Assembly (NCBI GenBank): GCA_030426085.1
Contig: JAUHYW010000036.1
Span: 1-64,000, forward strand
From: a bacterium
GTDB lineage: Bacteria > Myxococcota_A > Bradymonadia > UBA7976 > UBA1532
Direction of reading: 5' to 3'
DNA: 64,000 nt
The position numbers and the translations under genes were made by a program. How positions within the stretch are numbered: position 1 is the stretch's first letter; the number at the start of each line of letters is the position of its first letter. The notes below the pieces were generated by a model. The model had not been told where the DNA came from. It was given only the letters and a program-made list of their open reading frames with translations, and made no database searches. Positions 35,601-43,300 of this stretch are shown here, one piece after another.

Positions 35601-36629
35601 GATCTGGCCGACGCCCGGCGGCGCCTGGTCGACGCCCGGGCCCTGGTCGACGCGCTCGATGGGCCCGAGGCCCGGCGGGTGGCGCTCGACATCCGGCGCT
35701 ACGAGGGCTGGCTGGCCTACCGCGACGGGGACGCCGATCGGGCGGTGGCGCTGCTCGACGCGCTGCTGGATCAAGTGCCCGCCGACGCGGTCGACCTGCG
35801 GGGGCTGGTGCTCAATACGCTGGGCATCGCGGCCTACGGGCAGGGCGACTTCGAGGCGGCCGAGCGGGCGTTCCGCCGGGCGCTGGCGCTCTTCGAGGGC
35901 CTGGGCCGCGGCGACCGCACCGCGACCTGCTTCAACAACCTGGGCATGGTCGCCGGCCGCCAGGGGGACGTGCCGGCGGCGGTGGGCTGGTATGAGCGGG
36001 CGGTGCGGCTGCACGTCAAGCGGGGCGATCGCACGGCGCTGGCCCAGGCGTACAACAACCTGGGGTCGCTCTACGGCGACCTGGGGGACTACGCCCGGGC
36101 GGCGCGCTATCTGCGGGAGGTCGTGCGCATCCGCGAAGGCACCGGCCACGGGGGGCTGGCGCTGGGCTATGCCAACCTGGGCGAGGTGTACCTCAAGCAG
36201 GGCCGGGCCGACGAGGCGGCCGATCACCTCGACCGGGCGTTGGCGCTGTGCGAGGCGGGCCGGGGCCCGGGCTACCTGCTGCCCGACGTGTGGCGCATGA
36301 AGGCCGAGCTGCTGCTCGCCCGGGGCGCGGCCGAGGACGCGGTCGCCGCCGCCGAGGAGGCGCTGAGTCAGTCCGAGGAGCGGGGTGATCGCACCCGCGT
36401 CGGCGCCGCCCGGCGGGCGCTGGGCGAGGCGCTGGCGGCGTCGGGCGAGGTCGAGGCGGCCGACGTCGAGCTGGCCCGGGCGGTCGAGGTCCTCGAGGCG
36501 GTCGACTACCCGCTCGAGCTGGCCCGCGCGTTCACCGCCCGGGCCCGCCACCTCGAGCGCCGGGGCGATCCGGCGGCCGAGGCCCTGCACGCCCGGGCGG
36601 CGGCGCTGATGGCGGCCATCCGCCGGTGA
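32604..36629 (+). CDS. CHAT domain - STAND ATPase - TPR protein
   Basis: A 1341-residue multidomain signalling protein. Residues ~70-325 are a CHAT (caspase-HetF-associated) domain with the catalytic dyad visible: HFAGHA (His199) and FANACRS (Cys240). Residues ~335-470 look like a degenerate class III cyclase (FGVPVTFENDAHRAVRAAEA) lacking the metal Asp residues. Residues ~490-900 form an AAA_16/STAND ATPase: LVGRAAEIGRL, P-loop GPAGIGKSR, Walker B VLVEDVHW. From ~930 to the end are many TPRs (AERAFRRALALFEGLGRGD, AYNNLGSLYGDLGDY). In this architecture ligand sensing by TPRs with ATP-driven assembly would activate the protease. The GTG at 32604 is preferred for its -10 spacing; ATG 32595 is the alternative. 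Targets are unknown. Confidence 0.9.
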   Translation: MSSRTLTLVWRESDAHADVVLLGGDGAGAGPVAWAGRHTFERAQAEAEAKAIARAVRRAVRGRGSEALVASGRLLFDLLLPGPVKAALRGPAGSLTVVGGGWPWALLHDGIAPLGLRWALGELGLDGAPLGDGRPEVDGERLLVVADPAADLPAARYEGEALMREMAGGAGCDLRLGRLRRQDFLRIFRGYRLVHFAGHADPADDDGPAGWRLSDGRVDAEALRTLAGGSAPALVFANACRSAQAPAVGDALLAGGVRHFIGTTVDLPDLPGADFATRFYRALREGLAVGEALRRARVADAEAGQAVWAAYRLRGDPGTVYFRARAAERWAPGVRQAVLLAVRRPHAVDGAPDALAEAHARWRARLREAVARHGGRLLPGRAAVDRVVFGVPVTFENDAHRAVRAAEALAGQHPDAVIALEAGPVVATGADVVAAAALAVEAASWRLPPGIHGLPGIAARLGSAATWGPEADGGRRLIRLGETRAVGELPLVGRAAEIGRLMDLADGVLRDRRAAAVTVVGPAGIGKSRLLGALRRRLEGRFTVVRGAGVPYDEAAPFAAAAGVIRGLCRLGPDEGSPERLRGALRALIERLDGGDAFDLDVMPIDALLSGDVGGPRLAEHADALAALCGLDPPPGTAPPDPAALPVAFARLIEAAAAEAPLAVLVEDVHWLPDVGRAVVDGLIGRLDGPVLVVASGRPALAEKVGHWFERPRHTRLDLGPLSDREAEAVLRQTLAGASKADAEALLARAEGNPLFLRELALARQAGEAGAPPPTIEGVMQARLDRLPPFEREVLRAAAVLGRTFWQAGVARLLGRAEGVAAALAALERRRFVQSQPTSELPGQSQWRFNHGLMFEVVYHGIAGRARAAWHGRAALWLGDEVQAGPDRWARIAVHRAAAGDRARAAEAWLQAAERARQTSAAGEALRAFRSALAEDEAAGGALASEVRAEAEVQLADLERGAGDLASAAALLDAAISRSGGVLRAERLHKRAMIAEAQGDLADARRRLVDARALVDALDGPEARRVALDIRRYEGWLAYRDGDADRAVALLDALLDQVPADAVDLRGLVLNTLGIAAYGQGDFEAAERAFRRALALFEGLGRGDRTATCFNNLGMVAGRQGDVPAAVGWYERAVRLHVKRGDRTALAQAYNNLGSLYGDLGDYARAARYLREVVRIREGTGHGGLALGYANLGEVYLKQGRADEAADHLDRALALCEAGRGPGYLLPDVWRMKAELLLARGAAEDAVAAAEEALSQSEERGDRTRVGAARRALGEALAASGEVEAADVELARAVEVLEAVDYPLELARAFTARARHLERRGDPAAEALHARAAALMAAIRR

Positions 36630-36716
36630 CCGGCCCCGCGCGGGCAGACATTTGCACTTCATTCCACCCCGGGGCCCCGGGTACGGTGCCCCGAACGGCA
36701 AATATTGGAGGTATGC

Positions 36717-37376
36717 ATGCGGCGGGGATGGCTGCTGGCAGCGTTCCTGGCGGTGGGCGGCGCATCGGGTGCGATGCTGGCCGAGCCCGCCGAGGCGGCG
36801 ACGGCCCGGGCGTTGTCGCCGGGGCAACTGGCCGATCGCTCGGCCCTGGTCTTCATCGGCACCGTCGAGCGGCAGAGCAGCCGCTTCGTGGCCGAGGGCA
36901 ACCGGGTGGTGACCGACACGGTCTTCGCCATCGAGCAGGTCGTGAAGGGGCCCGACAAGCACCGGCGCACCTTCGAATTGACCCAGCTCGGCGGCGCGGT
37001 GGGTGAGGGCATGCACCGCCGGGCGACCGAGGTGCCGGGCTACGCCCGCTTCTCCGTCGGCGAGCGGGTGCTGCTCTTCGTCGAGCCGACCTCCACCGGC
37101 CGGCTGGTGCCCACCGGGCTGGCCCAGGGCAAGTATCGTCTGCAAGGCACCCCCGGCACCGACAAGGTCATGGCCGTGCGCGACCTCGACGGCCTGCACG
37201 TCGTCGGCGCCGGCCCGGTGCGCCACCTCGCCGGCGTGCCCCGCGACCCGAACCGCATGGCCCTCGGCCAGCTCCTGCGGATCGTGCGCGGCGAGCGGCC
37301 GGTCGACCCGGTGCCGCTGCGCCGACTGACGACGCAGGACGTGCCCTCGCCCGGCCGGGGGGAGGTGCACCGATGA
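36717..37376 (+). CDS. hypothetical secreted protein coupled to matrixin-like protease
   Basis: A 219-residue exported protein with signal peptide MRRGWLLAAFLAVGGASG, then AEPAEA. The mature part is beta-rich: ALVFIGTVERQSSRFV, TDTVFAIEQVVKGPDK, YARFSVGERVLLFVEP. This pattern resembles small OB/TIMP-like beta-barrel domains, but no firm match is made. TTGGAGG 5 nt upstream fixes the ATG at 36717. The stop overlaps the start of the metalloprotease gene (ATGA). Tight coupling suggests a chaperone, prodomain-like or inhibitor role for that protease, which is inference. Confidence 0.8.
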   Translation: MRRGWLLAAFLAVGGASGAMLAEPAEAATARALSPGQLADRSALVFIGTVERQSSRFVAEGNRVVTDTVFAIEQVVKGPDKHRRTFELTQLGGAVGEGMHRRATEVPGYARFSVGERVLLFVEPTSTGRLVPTGLAQGKYRLQGTPGTDKVMAVRDLDGLHVVGAGPVRHLAGVPRDPNRMALGQLLRIVRGERPVDPVPLRRLTTQDVPSPGRGEVHR

Positions 37377-39088
37377 AGCCCCTCGCGCAGATCACATCGT
37401 CGCTGCTGACCGCCGGCCTGCTGGTCGGGGCTCTGGTCACCAGCGCCTCGGGCTACAGCTTCGAAGGCAGCCGGTGGGAGATCCAGTCCGGCCAGTCGGT
37501 GCCCTACGTCGTCAGCCGGGTGCTGTCCGACGACATGCCCGACATGGACGCCCTGGCCGGCATCCAGATCGGCTACGACGCTTGGACGGTCCTCACCTGC
37601 TCCTACATGAGCTGGGAGTACCAGGGCCGCACCGACAACACCGCCTGGGGCGCCGGCGATGGGGAGAACGTCGCGAGCTGGCGCGACGAGCTGTGGGATG
37701 ACTCGCCAGCGGCGCTGGCCATCGCCGCGTGGCAGACCGGTGGCATCGGCGGTGGCATCTCGGACTGCGACATCAAGTTCAACGGCTTCCATCACACCTG
37801 GGCCAACTTCGACGGCCCGGGGAACGGCAACCGCACCGACGTGGCCAGCGTCTCGGCCCACGAGGTGGGGCACTGCAACGGCTTCGGGCACTCCGACGTG
37901 GCCGGGGCGACGATGTGGCCCTCGACCGGGCCCGGCGACATCAGCGGGCGCTCGCTGTCGGCCGATGACATCGCCGCGCTGTGCGACACCTACCCCTCGG
38001 GGGGCGAGGTGCCCGAGCCCGACATGGAGCCGCCCCCGCTGGTGGGCGACGCCGACTTCGGCGAGGACTGCTCGGCCGAGCGTTGCCAGGAGGGGTTGTT
38101 CTGCCTCAACGACGGGCGGGATCTGTTCTGCTCGCGGAGCTGCGAGGGCAACGAGGAGTGCGGCGCGGGCTACTACTGCGCCCGGGTCTCCAACGGCGAC
38201 GGCGCCTGCGCCCGGGGTGAAGACCCGATGCGCGACCGGGCCGGCTTCGGCGAGGATTGCAGCGAGGGCCGCATCTGCCAGCAGGGGCTGGTCTGCGTCA
38301 ACGACGAGGGGCTGACCTACTGCACCGGGCCGTGCGTCAACGAGATGTGCCCCGGCGGCTTCTTCTGCACCGAGCTGCAGGGCGGCAACACGATCTGCGC
38401 CCGGGGCGAGGGCGCGCCCGGCGACCTGCCCGGGGCCGGCCAGCCGTGCACCGATCGCGGGCTGTGCCAGCGGGGGCTGTTCTGCATCCGCGACGGGCTC
38501 TACACCGACCCCGAGACCGGCGACGTGATCCCGTACTGCACCGCCCCCTGCGACGCGGGCGGCAACTGCGACGAGGGCTACCGCTGCATCGACCTGCCCC
38601 CGTCGGGCACCGCCTGCCAGCTCGTGCCCAGCGCCGGCGACAGCCAGGTGGGCGACCCGTGCTTCATCAACCCCGAGCGACCCTTCGATCAGCCGACCTG
38701 CGGCAACGATCTGGAGTGCGTCGACGCGCGGCAGGTCGCCCAGGAGTGGGTCGAGCCGGGCTTCTGCACCAAGCTGTGCGATCCCGACGACTGCTGTCCC
38801 GATGGCTGGGGCTGCGCCGAGGTGACCCCGGTCTTCGCCCAGTGCCGGCCGGACGTGCCCGACTCGCCGACCTTCGTCTGCGGCGCGGGCGGGGCCGGCG
38901 GTGAAGGCGGCGGCGGCGGCGGGGGCGACAACGACGGCGGGATCGGCGCCGACGGTGGCGGCGGCAGCGACGGGGACGACGGTGATGGCGGGGGCGGCTG
39001 CGTGGCGGCCCCCGGCACTCAGAGCTGGCCCTACGGCCTGCTGCTCGTCGGCTTCGCGCTCGTCGGCCTCGGGCGCCGGCGCCGCTGA
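37373..39088 (+). CDS. matrixin-like zinc metalloprotease with Cys-rich region and MYXO-CTERM-like anchor
   Basis: A 571-residue exported protease. The signal peptide (SLLTAGLLVGALVTSASG) is followed by an M10-type catalytic domain to ~205, with the zinc motif HEVGHCNGFGH and a Met-turn (ATMWPS). Residues ~225-500 hold Cys-rich repeats of the form FGEDCSxxxxCQxGLxCxND, C, CxxGxxCxE. A Gly/Asp-rich linker leads to a C-terminal sorting signal: GGGCVAAPG, a hydrophobic helix (YGLLLVGFALVGL), then RRRR. That matches MYXO-CTERM-type tails, processed for surface display in myxobacteria. The catalytic Glu and three His are all present, so it should be active. The gene overlaps the upstream secreted-protein gene by ATGA. 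Confidence 0.93.
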   Translation: MKPLAQITSSLLTAGLLVGALVTSASGYSFEGSRWEIQSGQSVPYVVSRVLSDDMPDMDALAGIQIGYDAWTVLTCSYMSWEYQGRTDNTAWGAGDGENVASWRDELWDDSPAALAIAAWQTGGIGGGISDCDIKFNGFHHTWANFDGPGNGNRTDVASVSAHEVGHCNGFGHSDVAGATMWPSTGPGDISGRSLSADDIAALCDTYPSGGEVPEPDMEPPPLVGDADFGEDCSAERCQEGLFCLNDGRDLFCSRSCEGNEECGAGYYCARVSNGDGACARGEDPMRDRAGFGEDCSEGRICQQGLVCVNDEGLTYCTGPCVNEMCPGGFFCTELQGGNTICARGEGAPGDLPGAGQPCTDRGLCQRGLFCIRDGLYTDPETGDVIPYCTAPCDAGGNCDEGYRCIDLPPSGTACQLVPSAGDSQVGDPCFINPERPFDQPTCGNDLECVDARQVAQEWVEPGFCTKLCDPDDCCPDGWGCAEVTPVFAQCRPDVPDSPTFVCGAGGAGGEGGGGGGGDNDGGIGADGGGGSDGDDGDGGGGCVAAPGTQSWPYGLLLVGFALVGLGRRRR

Positions 39089-39100
39089 GCCGCCCGATCC

Positions 39101-39124
39101 AGCCGCGGCGGGCCCGCCGCGGCT
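39101..39124. terminator. perfect 12-bp-arm hairpin between convergent genes
   Basis: A 24-nt perfect palindrome with arm AGCCGCGGCGGG begins 13 nt after the protease stop codon. A T/C-rich stretch (CCCCCTCTCATCTCATCC) follows on the plus strand. It likely ends the protease transcript. Confidence 0.6.
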
Positions 39125-39152
39125 GCCCCCTCTCATCTCATCCATTCTCATC

Positions 39153-39173
39153 GATGGCATCGGCGATGCCATC
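39153..39173. terminator. second hairpin GATGGCATC-GGC-GATGCCATC
   Basis: Perfect 9-bp arms with a 3-nt loop lie 21 nt beyond the stop of the minus-strand kinase. It probably ends the kinase transcript, or acts together with the hairpin at 39101 as a bidirectional terminator. Confidence 0.5.
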
Positions 39174-39194
39174 GGCCCATGCGGGTGACGGCTG

Positions 39195-42100
39195 TCAGCC
39201 GTCGGGGGCCTCCACCGGGTCGGGGGCGGCGGTGGTCTCGGCGGTGGTCTCGGCTCTCAGCCGGGCGTCGATGAGCGCCCGCCCGTCGCGCAGCGTATCG
39301 CTGTCGGCGATGGGCGCCAGCAGCGGGCAGTGGGTGGCCCACATGCGATCGGTCAGCCCGGCGTCGAGCGCCGCTTCGAACCCGGATCGGGTGCGCTCGA
39401 CGTCGCCGCTGTAGCCCGCCAGCTCGGTCACCGACTGCAAGAAGAGCGTCGCCCGACGGCGGGCCCCGGCCGCCAGCGCCCGGTGGGCCCGGGCCTCGAG
39501 CCAGCGATAGTGCTGCGGCCCGGCCCGGCCCTTGCGGTTGACCGCCCGGAAGAGCTCGGCGATGGCGCTCGGCTCCTTCGCCGGGGGGCGGGTGCTCCAC
39601 GGGTCGCGGTGCTCCGGCCCCCGCCACAGGGCGAAGCGGGCCAGGGCGATGTCGGCCAGCGCCCGCTGCGCCTCGCGGGGGTCGGGATCCCACAGCAGCC
39701 CGTGGATGCGCAGCCACTCGCCGCGGTAGGCGTGGGTCCGGGCCAGCTCGATGCGCAGGTCGACCGAGTCGGCGCCCAACGCCAGCGCCCGGGTCAGGTG
39801 ATGGGTCGCCCGATCGAGGGGGCCGGTCTCGGCCATCACCCGGCCGGCCATGGCGTGGCTCTCGCCGTCGGTCGGCTCGCGCTCGATGGCCTGCTCGAGC
39901 CGGCGGATCGCCGCCAGCGGCTGACCCCGATAGTGATGCACCGTGGCCAGCGCCCGGTAGGGGCGGCCGGCGAACGGGGCAGCGGCGATGGCCCGCTCGG
40001 CGAAGTCCCGGGCCGCGTCGAGCTGGCGGCGGTCGTCCCGCCCGGCGCTCAGCCAGCCCAGCCGGGCCCGGCAGATCGCGGCGTCGGCCAGCACCGCGCC
40101 GTCGTCCGGGCGGTGGGCCAGCACCGCGTCGAACAGCGCGATGGCCGGGCGGATGTCTTTGTGCCAGCCCCGCCGCATGCGCTCGCGGGCGGCGTCGAGC
40201 CACAGGGGGACCGCCTCCTCGGGGCGCCCGGCGGCGGCGAGGTGGGCCGCCCGCCGGGCCCGATCGGGCGGCTCGCCCCGTCGGGCCGCCAGCGTCAGCA
40301 GCGCGTCGGCGCACGCCGCGTGCCACCGCGCGGCCCGCCCGGCGTCGCGGGCGCGGTCTTCGAGAGCCTCGCGCAAGAGCCCGTGGGCGAAGACCAGCCG
40401 CCCGCCGCTGCGGCGCACGAGGCCGTGATCGAGCAGCCGCTCGACCGCCGCGTCCGGCCGGGCGAGCCCCGCCCGCTCGCACGCCACCCGCCACTCGTCG
40501 GGGTCGACGCTGGCCCCCAGGGTCGCCGCCAGCTCCAGCGCGGGCAGCGGGTCGGGCCGCATGTCGCCCAGCAGCCGGTCGAGCCGGGTGCGCCACAGCT
40601 CGGCCAGGGAAGGGGGGCGGGCGTCGGGCCGGTCGGGCGGCAGGCGGAAGCCGTCGGGGGTCTCTTCGAGCACCTGCATGTGCAGCCAGTGGCGCAGCAG
40701 CTCGTCGGCGAAGAGCGGGTTGCCCCCGGTGATGCCCGCCAGCCGCTCGGCGGTGTCGGCGGTCAGCGGCAGGCGGGCGGCGGCCACCTCGCCGTGGGCC
40801 CGGGCGTCGAGCGGGCGCAGCTCGATGGCGTCGACCTCGGGGCGGTGGGCCAGCAGCTCGAGCGCCCGCCGGGTCTCGGGGCGCACCCCGATCACCGGGC
40901 GCCCGGGGTCGCGGGTGCGCACCGTCAGCACGAACAGCGCCGGCAGCTCGGGCCGCTGATCGAGGACGTGCTCGACCAGCCGCACCGCCTCGGGGCCCCA
41001 CTGCGCGTCGTCGATCTGGACCACCAGCGCCCGGTGGCGGGCGAGCACCTCGAGCCCGTCGGCGATGGCGTCGAACAGCGCGCCCTCGGAGTCGAGCGTC
41101 ACCTGCACCGGCCCCAGATCGAGCCGCCCGCCGCAGTCCACCGCCGCCATCGCGCCCGCCACCATCGGCGGGAAGCCGCCCCGGGCCAGCCGCCGGGCGG
41201 CGTCCTCGGGCGGCATGCCGGTCAGCCGCAGGTGGCGGGTGAAGATCGGCCCCAGGCCATGCACCGCCGTCGGCACCGGCGCGTGCTCGACCCGCAGCCC
41301 GTCGGCCTGCCCCGCCGCGTGGGCCCGCTCGGCCAGCCAGCCCATCAGCCGGGTCTTGCCCAGCCCCGCGCCGCCCGACAGGATCACCGCCCGCGCGCCC
41401 CGGCCGTGCACCACGTCGCTCAGGCGGGCCCACAGCCGCTCGCGCTCGGCCGTCCGCCCCCGCAGCGGCGGGACCCTCAGCTCGACCAGATCGCGCCCGC
41501 AGCCGGGCAGGTGCGCGGTCCACGGCTCGAGGGGTCGGCGCCAGTCCATGTCCATCGGCGGGCGGTCGGGGTGATCGCCGGCGACGAGGCGGCCCGGCCC
41601 GTCGACGGCGATGGCGGGGGCCGAGACCACCGTCGGATCGAAGCCGTCGACCGCGGGATCGATCGTCGCCCCGCATGGATCGAGCGTGCGCTCGGTGAAG
41701 TCGGCCGAGCCGGGATCGGGCAGCGCCTCGAGCGCGGCGCGCGCGTCGGCGGCGAAGCGGAAGCGATCGGCCGGGTCGCGATCGAGCAGGCGGCCCAGCC
41801 ACGCCTGGAACCCGGGGGGCATCGCGTGGGCCGGCTGGAACGGCGGCAGGACACCCTCGAGGTGGGCCTCCATCGCCCGCCGGGCGCCGCTGCCGGCGTA
41901 GGGCGCCCGCCCGGTGGCCAGGGCCCAGGCCAGGCAGCCGACGGCGTAGAGGTCGCTCCACGGCCCGAAGCTGCGCCAGTCGCCCCGCACCTGCTCGGGC
42001 GACATGTAGTTCGGCGTGCCGCCCGCGCGCCCGTCCCCGTCGCCGTCCCGCCCGAAGACCAGCCCGAAGTCGGCGATGACCGGGCCCGACGCCCCGATCA

Positions 42101-42542
42101 AGACGTTGGCCGGCTTGAGATCGCGGTGCACCACGCCCCGGGCGTGAGCATGGCCCAGCGCGTCGAGCAGGGTGCCCACCAGCCGGCGCAGCTCGGCGAA
42201 GCGCACCCGCCCCAGGCGGGTATGCAGCGTGCCGTCGGCGTGCCAGTCCATCACGAGGTACGGGCGCCCCGGCGGCAGGCGGAAGATGTCGGCGGTGACC
42301 GGCACCTCGCCGTAATCGTGCAGCCGGATGATCGCCCGGTGGTCGAGGGCGGCCATCGCCCGCACCTCGTCCACGAAGCGCCGGCGGGCGACGTCGTCGT
42401 CGGGGCGGATGCCCGAGAGCACCTTGATCGCCACCGGCACCCCCCGCTGGCGGTGGGCGGCGGCCCAGACATCGGCGGTGGCCCCCCGGCCGGCGATGTG
42501 GTCGAGGCGGAACGGACCCAGATCGATGGGCGGTGCGGACAT
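39195..42542 (-). CDS. Ser/Thr protein kinase fused to AAA/STAND ATPase and TPR-like region
   Basis: A 1115-residue signalling protein. The N-terminal Hanks-type kinase (~8-285) has a glycine loop (GRGATADVW), VAIKVL, the HRDLKPANV catalytic loop, DFGLVFG and SPEQVRG, so it should be active. A linker follows, then an AAA_16-type ATPase (~395-650) with P-loop SGGAGLGKTRL and VVQIDDAQWG as Walker B. The remainder is helical with TPR-like repeats (ALATVHHYRGQPLAAIRRLE). This kinase-ATPase-TPR layout is frequent in myxobacteria. The start is uncertain: ATG 42542 follows a TATCAT box by 7 nt, while ATG 42551 overlaps that box. No transmembrane helix is seen. It is divergent from the cobalamin adenosyltransferase gene. 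Confidence 0.93.
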   Translation of the reverse strand: MSAPPIDLGPFRLDHIAGRGATADVWAAAHRQRGVPVAIKVLSGIRPDDDVARRRFVDEVRAMAALDHRAIIRLHDYGEVPVTADIFRLPPGRPYLVMDWHADGTLHTRLGRVRFAELRRLVGTLLDALGHAHARGVVHRDLKPANVLIGASGPVIADFGLVFGRDGDGDGRAGGTPNYMSPEQVRGDWRSFGPWSDLYAVGCLAWALATGRAPYAGSGARRAMEAHLEGVLPPFQPAHAMPPGFQAWLGRLLDRDPADRFRFAADARAALEALPDPGSADFTERTLDPCGATIDPAVDGFDPTVVSAPAIAVDGPGRLVAGDHPDRPPMDMDWRRPLEPWTAHLPGCGRDLVELRVPPLRGRTAERERLWARLSDVVHGRGARAVILSGGAGLGKTRLMGWLAERAHAAGQADGLRVEHAPVPTAVHGLGPIFTRHLRLTGMPPEDAARRLARGGFPPMVAGAMAAVDCGGRLDLGPVQVTLDSEGALFDAIADGLEVLARHRALVVQIDDAQWGPEAVRLVEHVLDQRPELPALFVLTVRTRDPGRPVIGVRPETRRALELLAHRPEVDAIELRPLDARAHGEVAAARLPLTADTAERLAGITGGNPLFADELLRHWLHMQVLEETPDGFRLPPDRPDARPPSLAELWRTRLDRLLGDMRPDPLPALELAATLGASVDPDEWRVACERAGLARPDAAVERLLDHGLVRRSGGRLVFAHGLLREALEDRARDAGRAARWHAACADALLTLAARRGEPPDRARRAAHLAAAGRPEEAVPLWLDAARERMRRGWHKDIRPAIALFDAVLAHRPDDGAVLADAAICRARLGWLSAGRDDRRQLDAARDFAERAIAAAPFAGRPYRALATVHHYRGQPLAAIRRLEQAIEREPTDGESHAMAGRVMAETGPLDRATHHLTRALALGADSVDLRIELARTHAYRGEWLRIHGLLWDPDPREAQRALADIALARFALWRGPEHRDPWSTRPPAKEPSAIAELFRAVNRKGRAGPQHYRWLEARAHRALAAGARRRATLFLQSVTELAGYSGDVERTRSGFEAALDAGLTDRMWATHCPLLAPIADSDTLRDGRALIDARLRAETTAETTAAPDPVEAPDG

Positions 42543-42549
42543 GAGGGGC

Positions 42550-42577
42550 ATGATACAGGGGTCGCCGCCCGGTTGAA
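42550..42577 (-). promoter_or_regulatory. promoter TTCAAC-N16-TATCAT, 7 nt upstream of kinase ATG
   Basis: On the minus strand the -10 box TATCAT (42550-42555) ends 7 nt before the ATG at 42542. A weak -35, TTCAAC (42572-42577), is 16 nt upstream. There is no Shine-Dalgarno sequence, so a leaderless kinase mRNA is likely. Confidence 0.45.
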
Positions 42578-42670
42578 GAGCGTCGGGCATGCGGGGCATT
42601 CCGCGTCACCTGCGACCTGCCCGGGGGGTGGCGTATCCTGTGGGCCTTCCCCTGCCCCTGGAGAGCACCG

Positions 42671-43276
42671 ATGAGCGACGACGCACGCTTTCACGACCCG
42701 AAGCTGGCCATCAACCGGGTCTACACCGGCCACGGCGACGCCGGCTCGACCCGGCTGGTCGGCGGCCAGCGGATCTCCAAGGACGACCTGCGCATCGAGA
42801 GCTACGGCACCGTCGACGAGCTCAACGCCGCCGTCGGCGCCGCCCGGCTGGCGTGCATCGACCAGGGCCTGGGCGACCTGGCCCGGGATCTGCTGCGGGT
42901 GCAGCACGCGCTGTTCAACCTGGGCAACACCCTCGCGACGATGCCCGAAGACCTCGCCCCGACGATGCCCCGGGTGCGGGCGGCCGACGTGAAGTGGCTC
43001 GAGGCGCGGATGGACGCGGCCAACGCCGACCTGCCCGGCCTGCGCAGCTTCGTCTTGCCCGGCGGCAACCGGGCCAACGTCGCGCTGCACCTCTGCCGCA
43101 CCATCTGCCGCCGCGCCGAGCGGCTGTGCGTGGCGCTCGCCCGGCGCGAGGCCGAGCTGGACCCCGGGGTGCTGCCCTACGTCAACCGGCTGAGCGATGC
43201 GTTCTTCGTGTGGAGCCGGGCGGCCGCGGTGGCCGACGGCGGGCAGGAGGTCACCTGGGATCCCAACGCCGCGTGA
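42671..43276 (+). CDS. cob(I)alamin adenosyltransferase, PduO type
   Basis: A 201-residue ATP:corrinoid adenosyltransferase that converts cob(I)alamin to adenosylcobalamin, completing B12 coenzyme assimilation. The signature runs RVYTGHGDAGSTRLVGG (residues 16-32, with GHGD in place of the usual KTGD), then RIESYGTVDELNA, FVLPGGNRANVALHLCRT and CRRAERLC. Length is normal for the family, which forms trimers in the cytoplasm. A -10-like TATCCT at 42634-42639 and a GGAGAG ribosome site precede the ATG. It is divergent from the kinase and ends at a hairpin facing the MoaC-GNAT gene. No other cobalamin gene is adjacent. Confidence 0.95.
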   Translation: MSDDARFHDPKLAINRVYTGHGDAGSTRLVGGQRISKDDLRIESYGTVDELNAAVGAARLACIDQGLGDLARDLLRVQHALFNLGNTLATMPEDLAPTMPRVRAADVKWLEARMDAANADLPGLRSFVLPGGNRANVALHLCRTICRRAERLCVALARREAELDPGVLPYVNRLSDAFFVWSRAAAVADGGQEVTWDPNAA

Positions 43277-43294
43277 CGGGCCTCGGAGGGCCCG
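43277..43294. terminator. CGGGCC-N6-GGCCCG hairpin between convergent genes
   Basis: 6-bp GC arms with a 6-nt loop start immediately after the adenosyltransferase stop, 6 nt from the end of the opposing gene. It is a likely bidirectional terminator without a U-tract. Confidence 0.5.
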
Positions 43295-43300
43295 GAGACC

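Noticed and set aside
32193-37370. 1725-codon open frame on the minus strand under the SDR, CHAT-STAND and secreted-protein genes
   Set aside because: It is a complement shadow. The plus strand has catalytic motifs throughout, while this frame has only repetitive Arg/Gly/Pro/Gln sequence.
39330-42674. 1114-codon plus-strand frame opposite the kinase-ATPase gene
   Set aside because: It is antisense to well-formed kinase and P-loop motifs, and its own product is compositionally biased and has no motifs.
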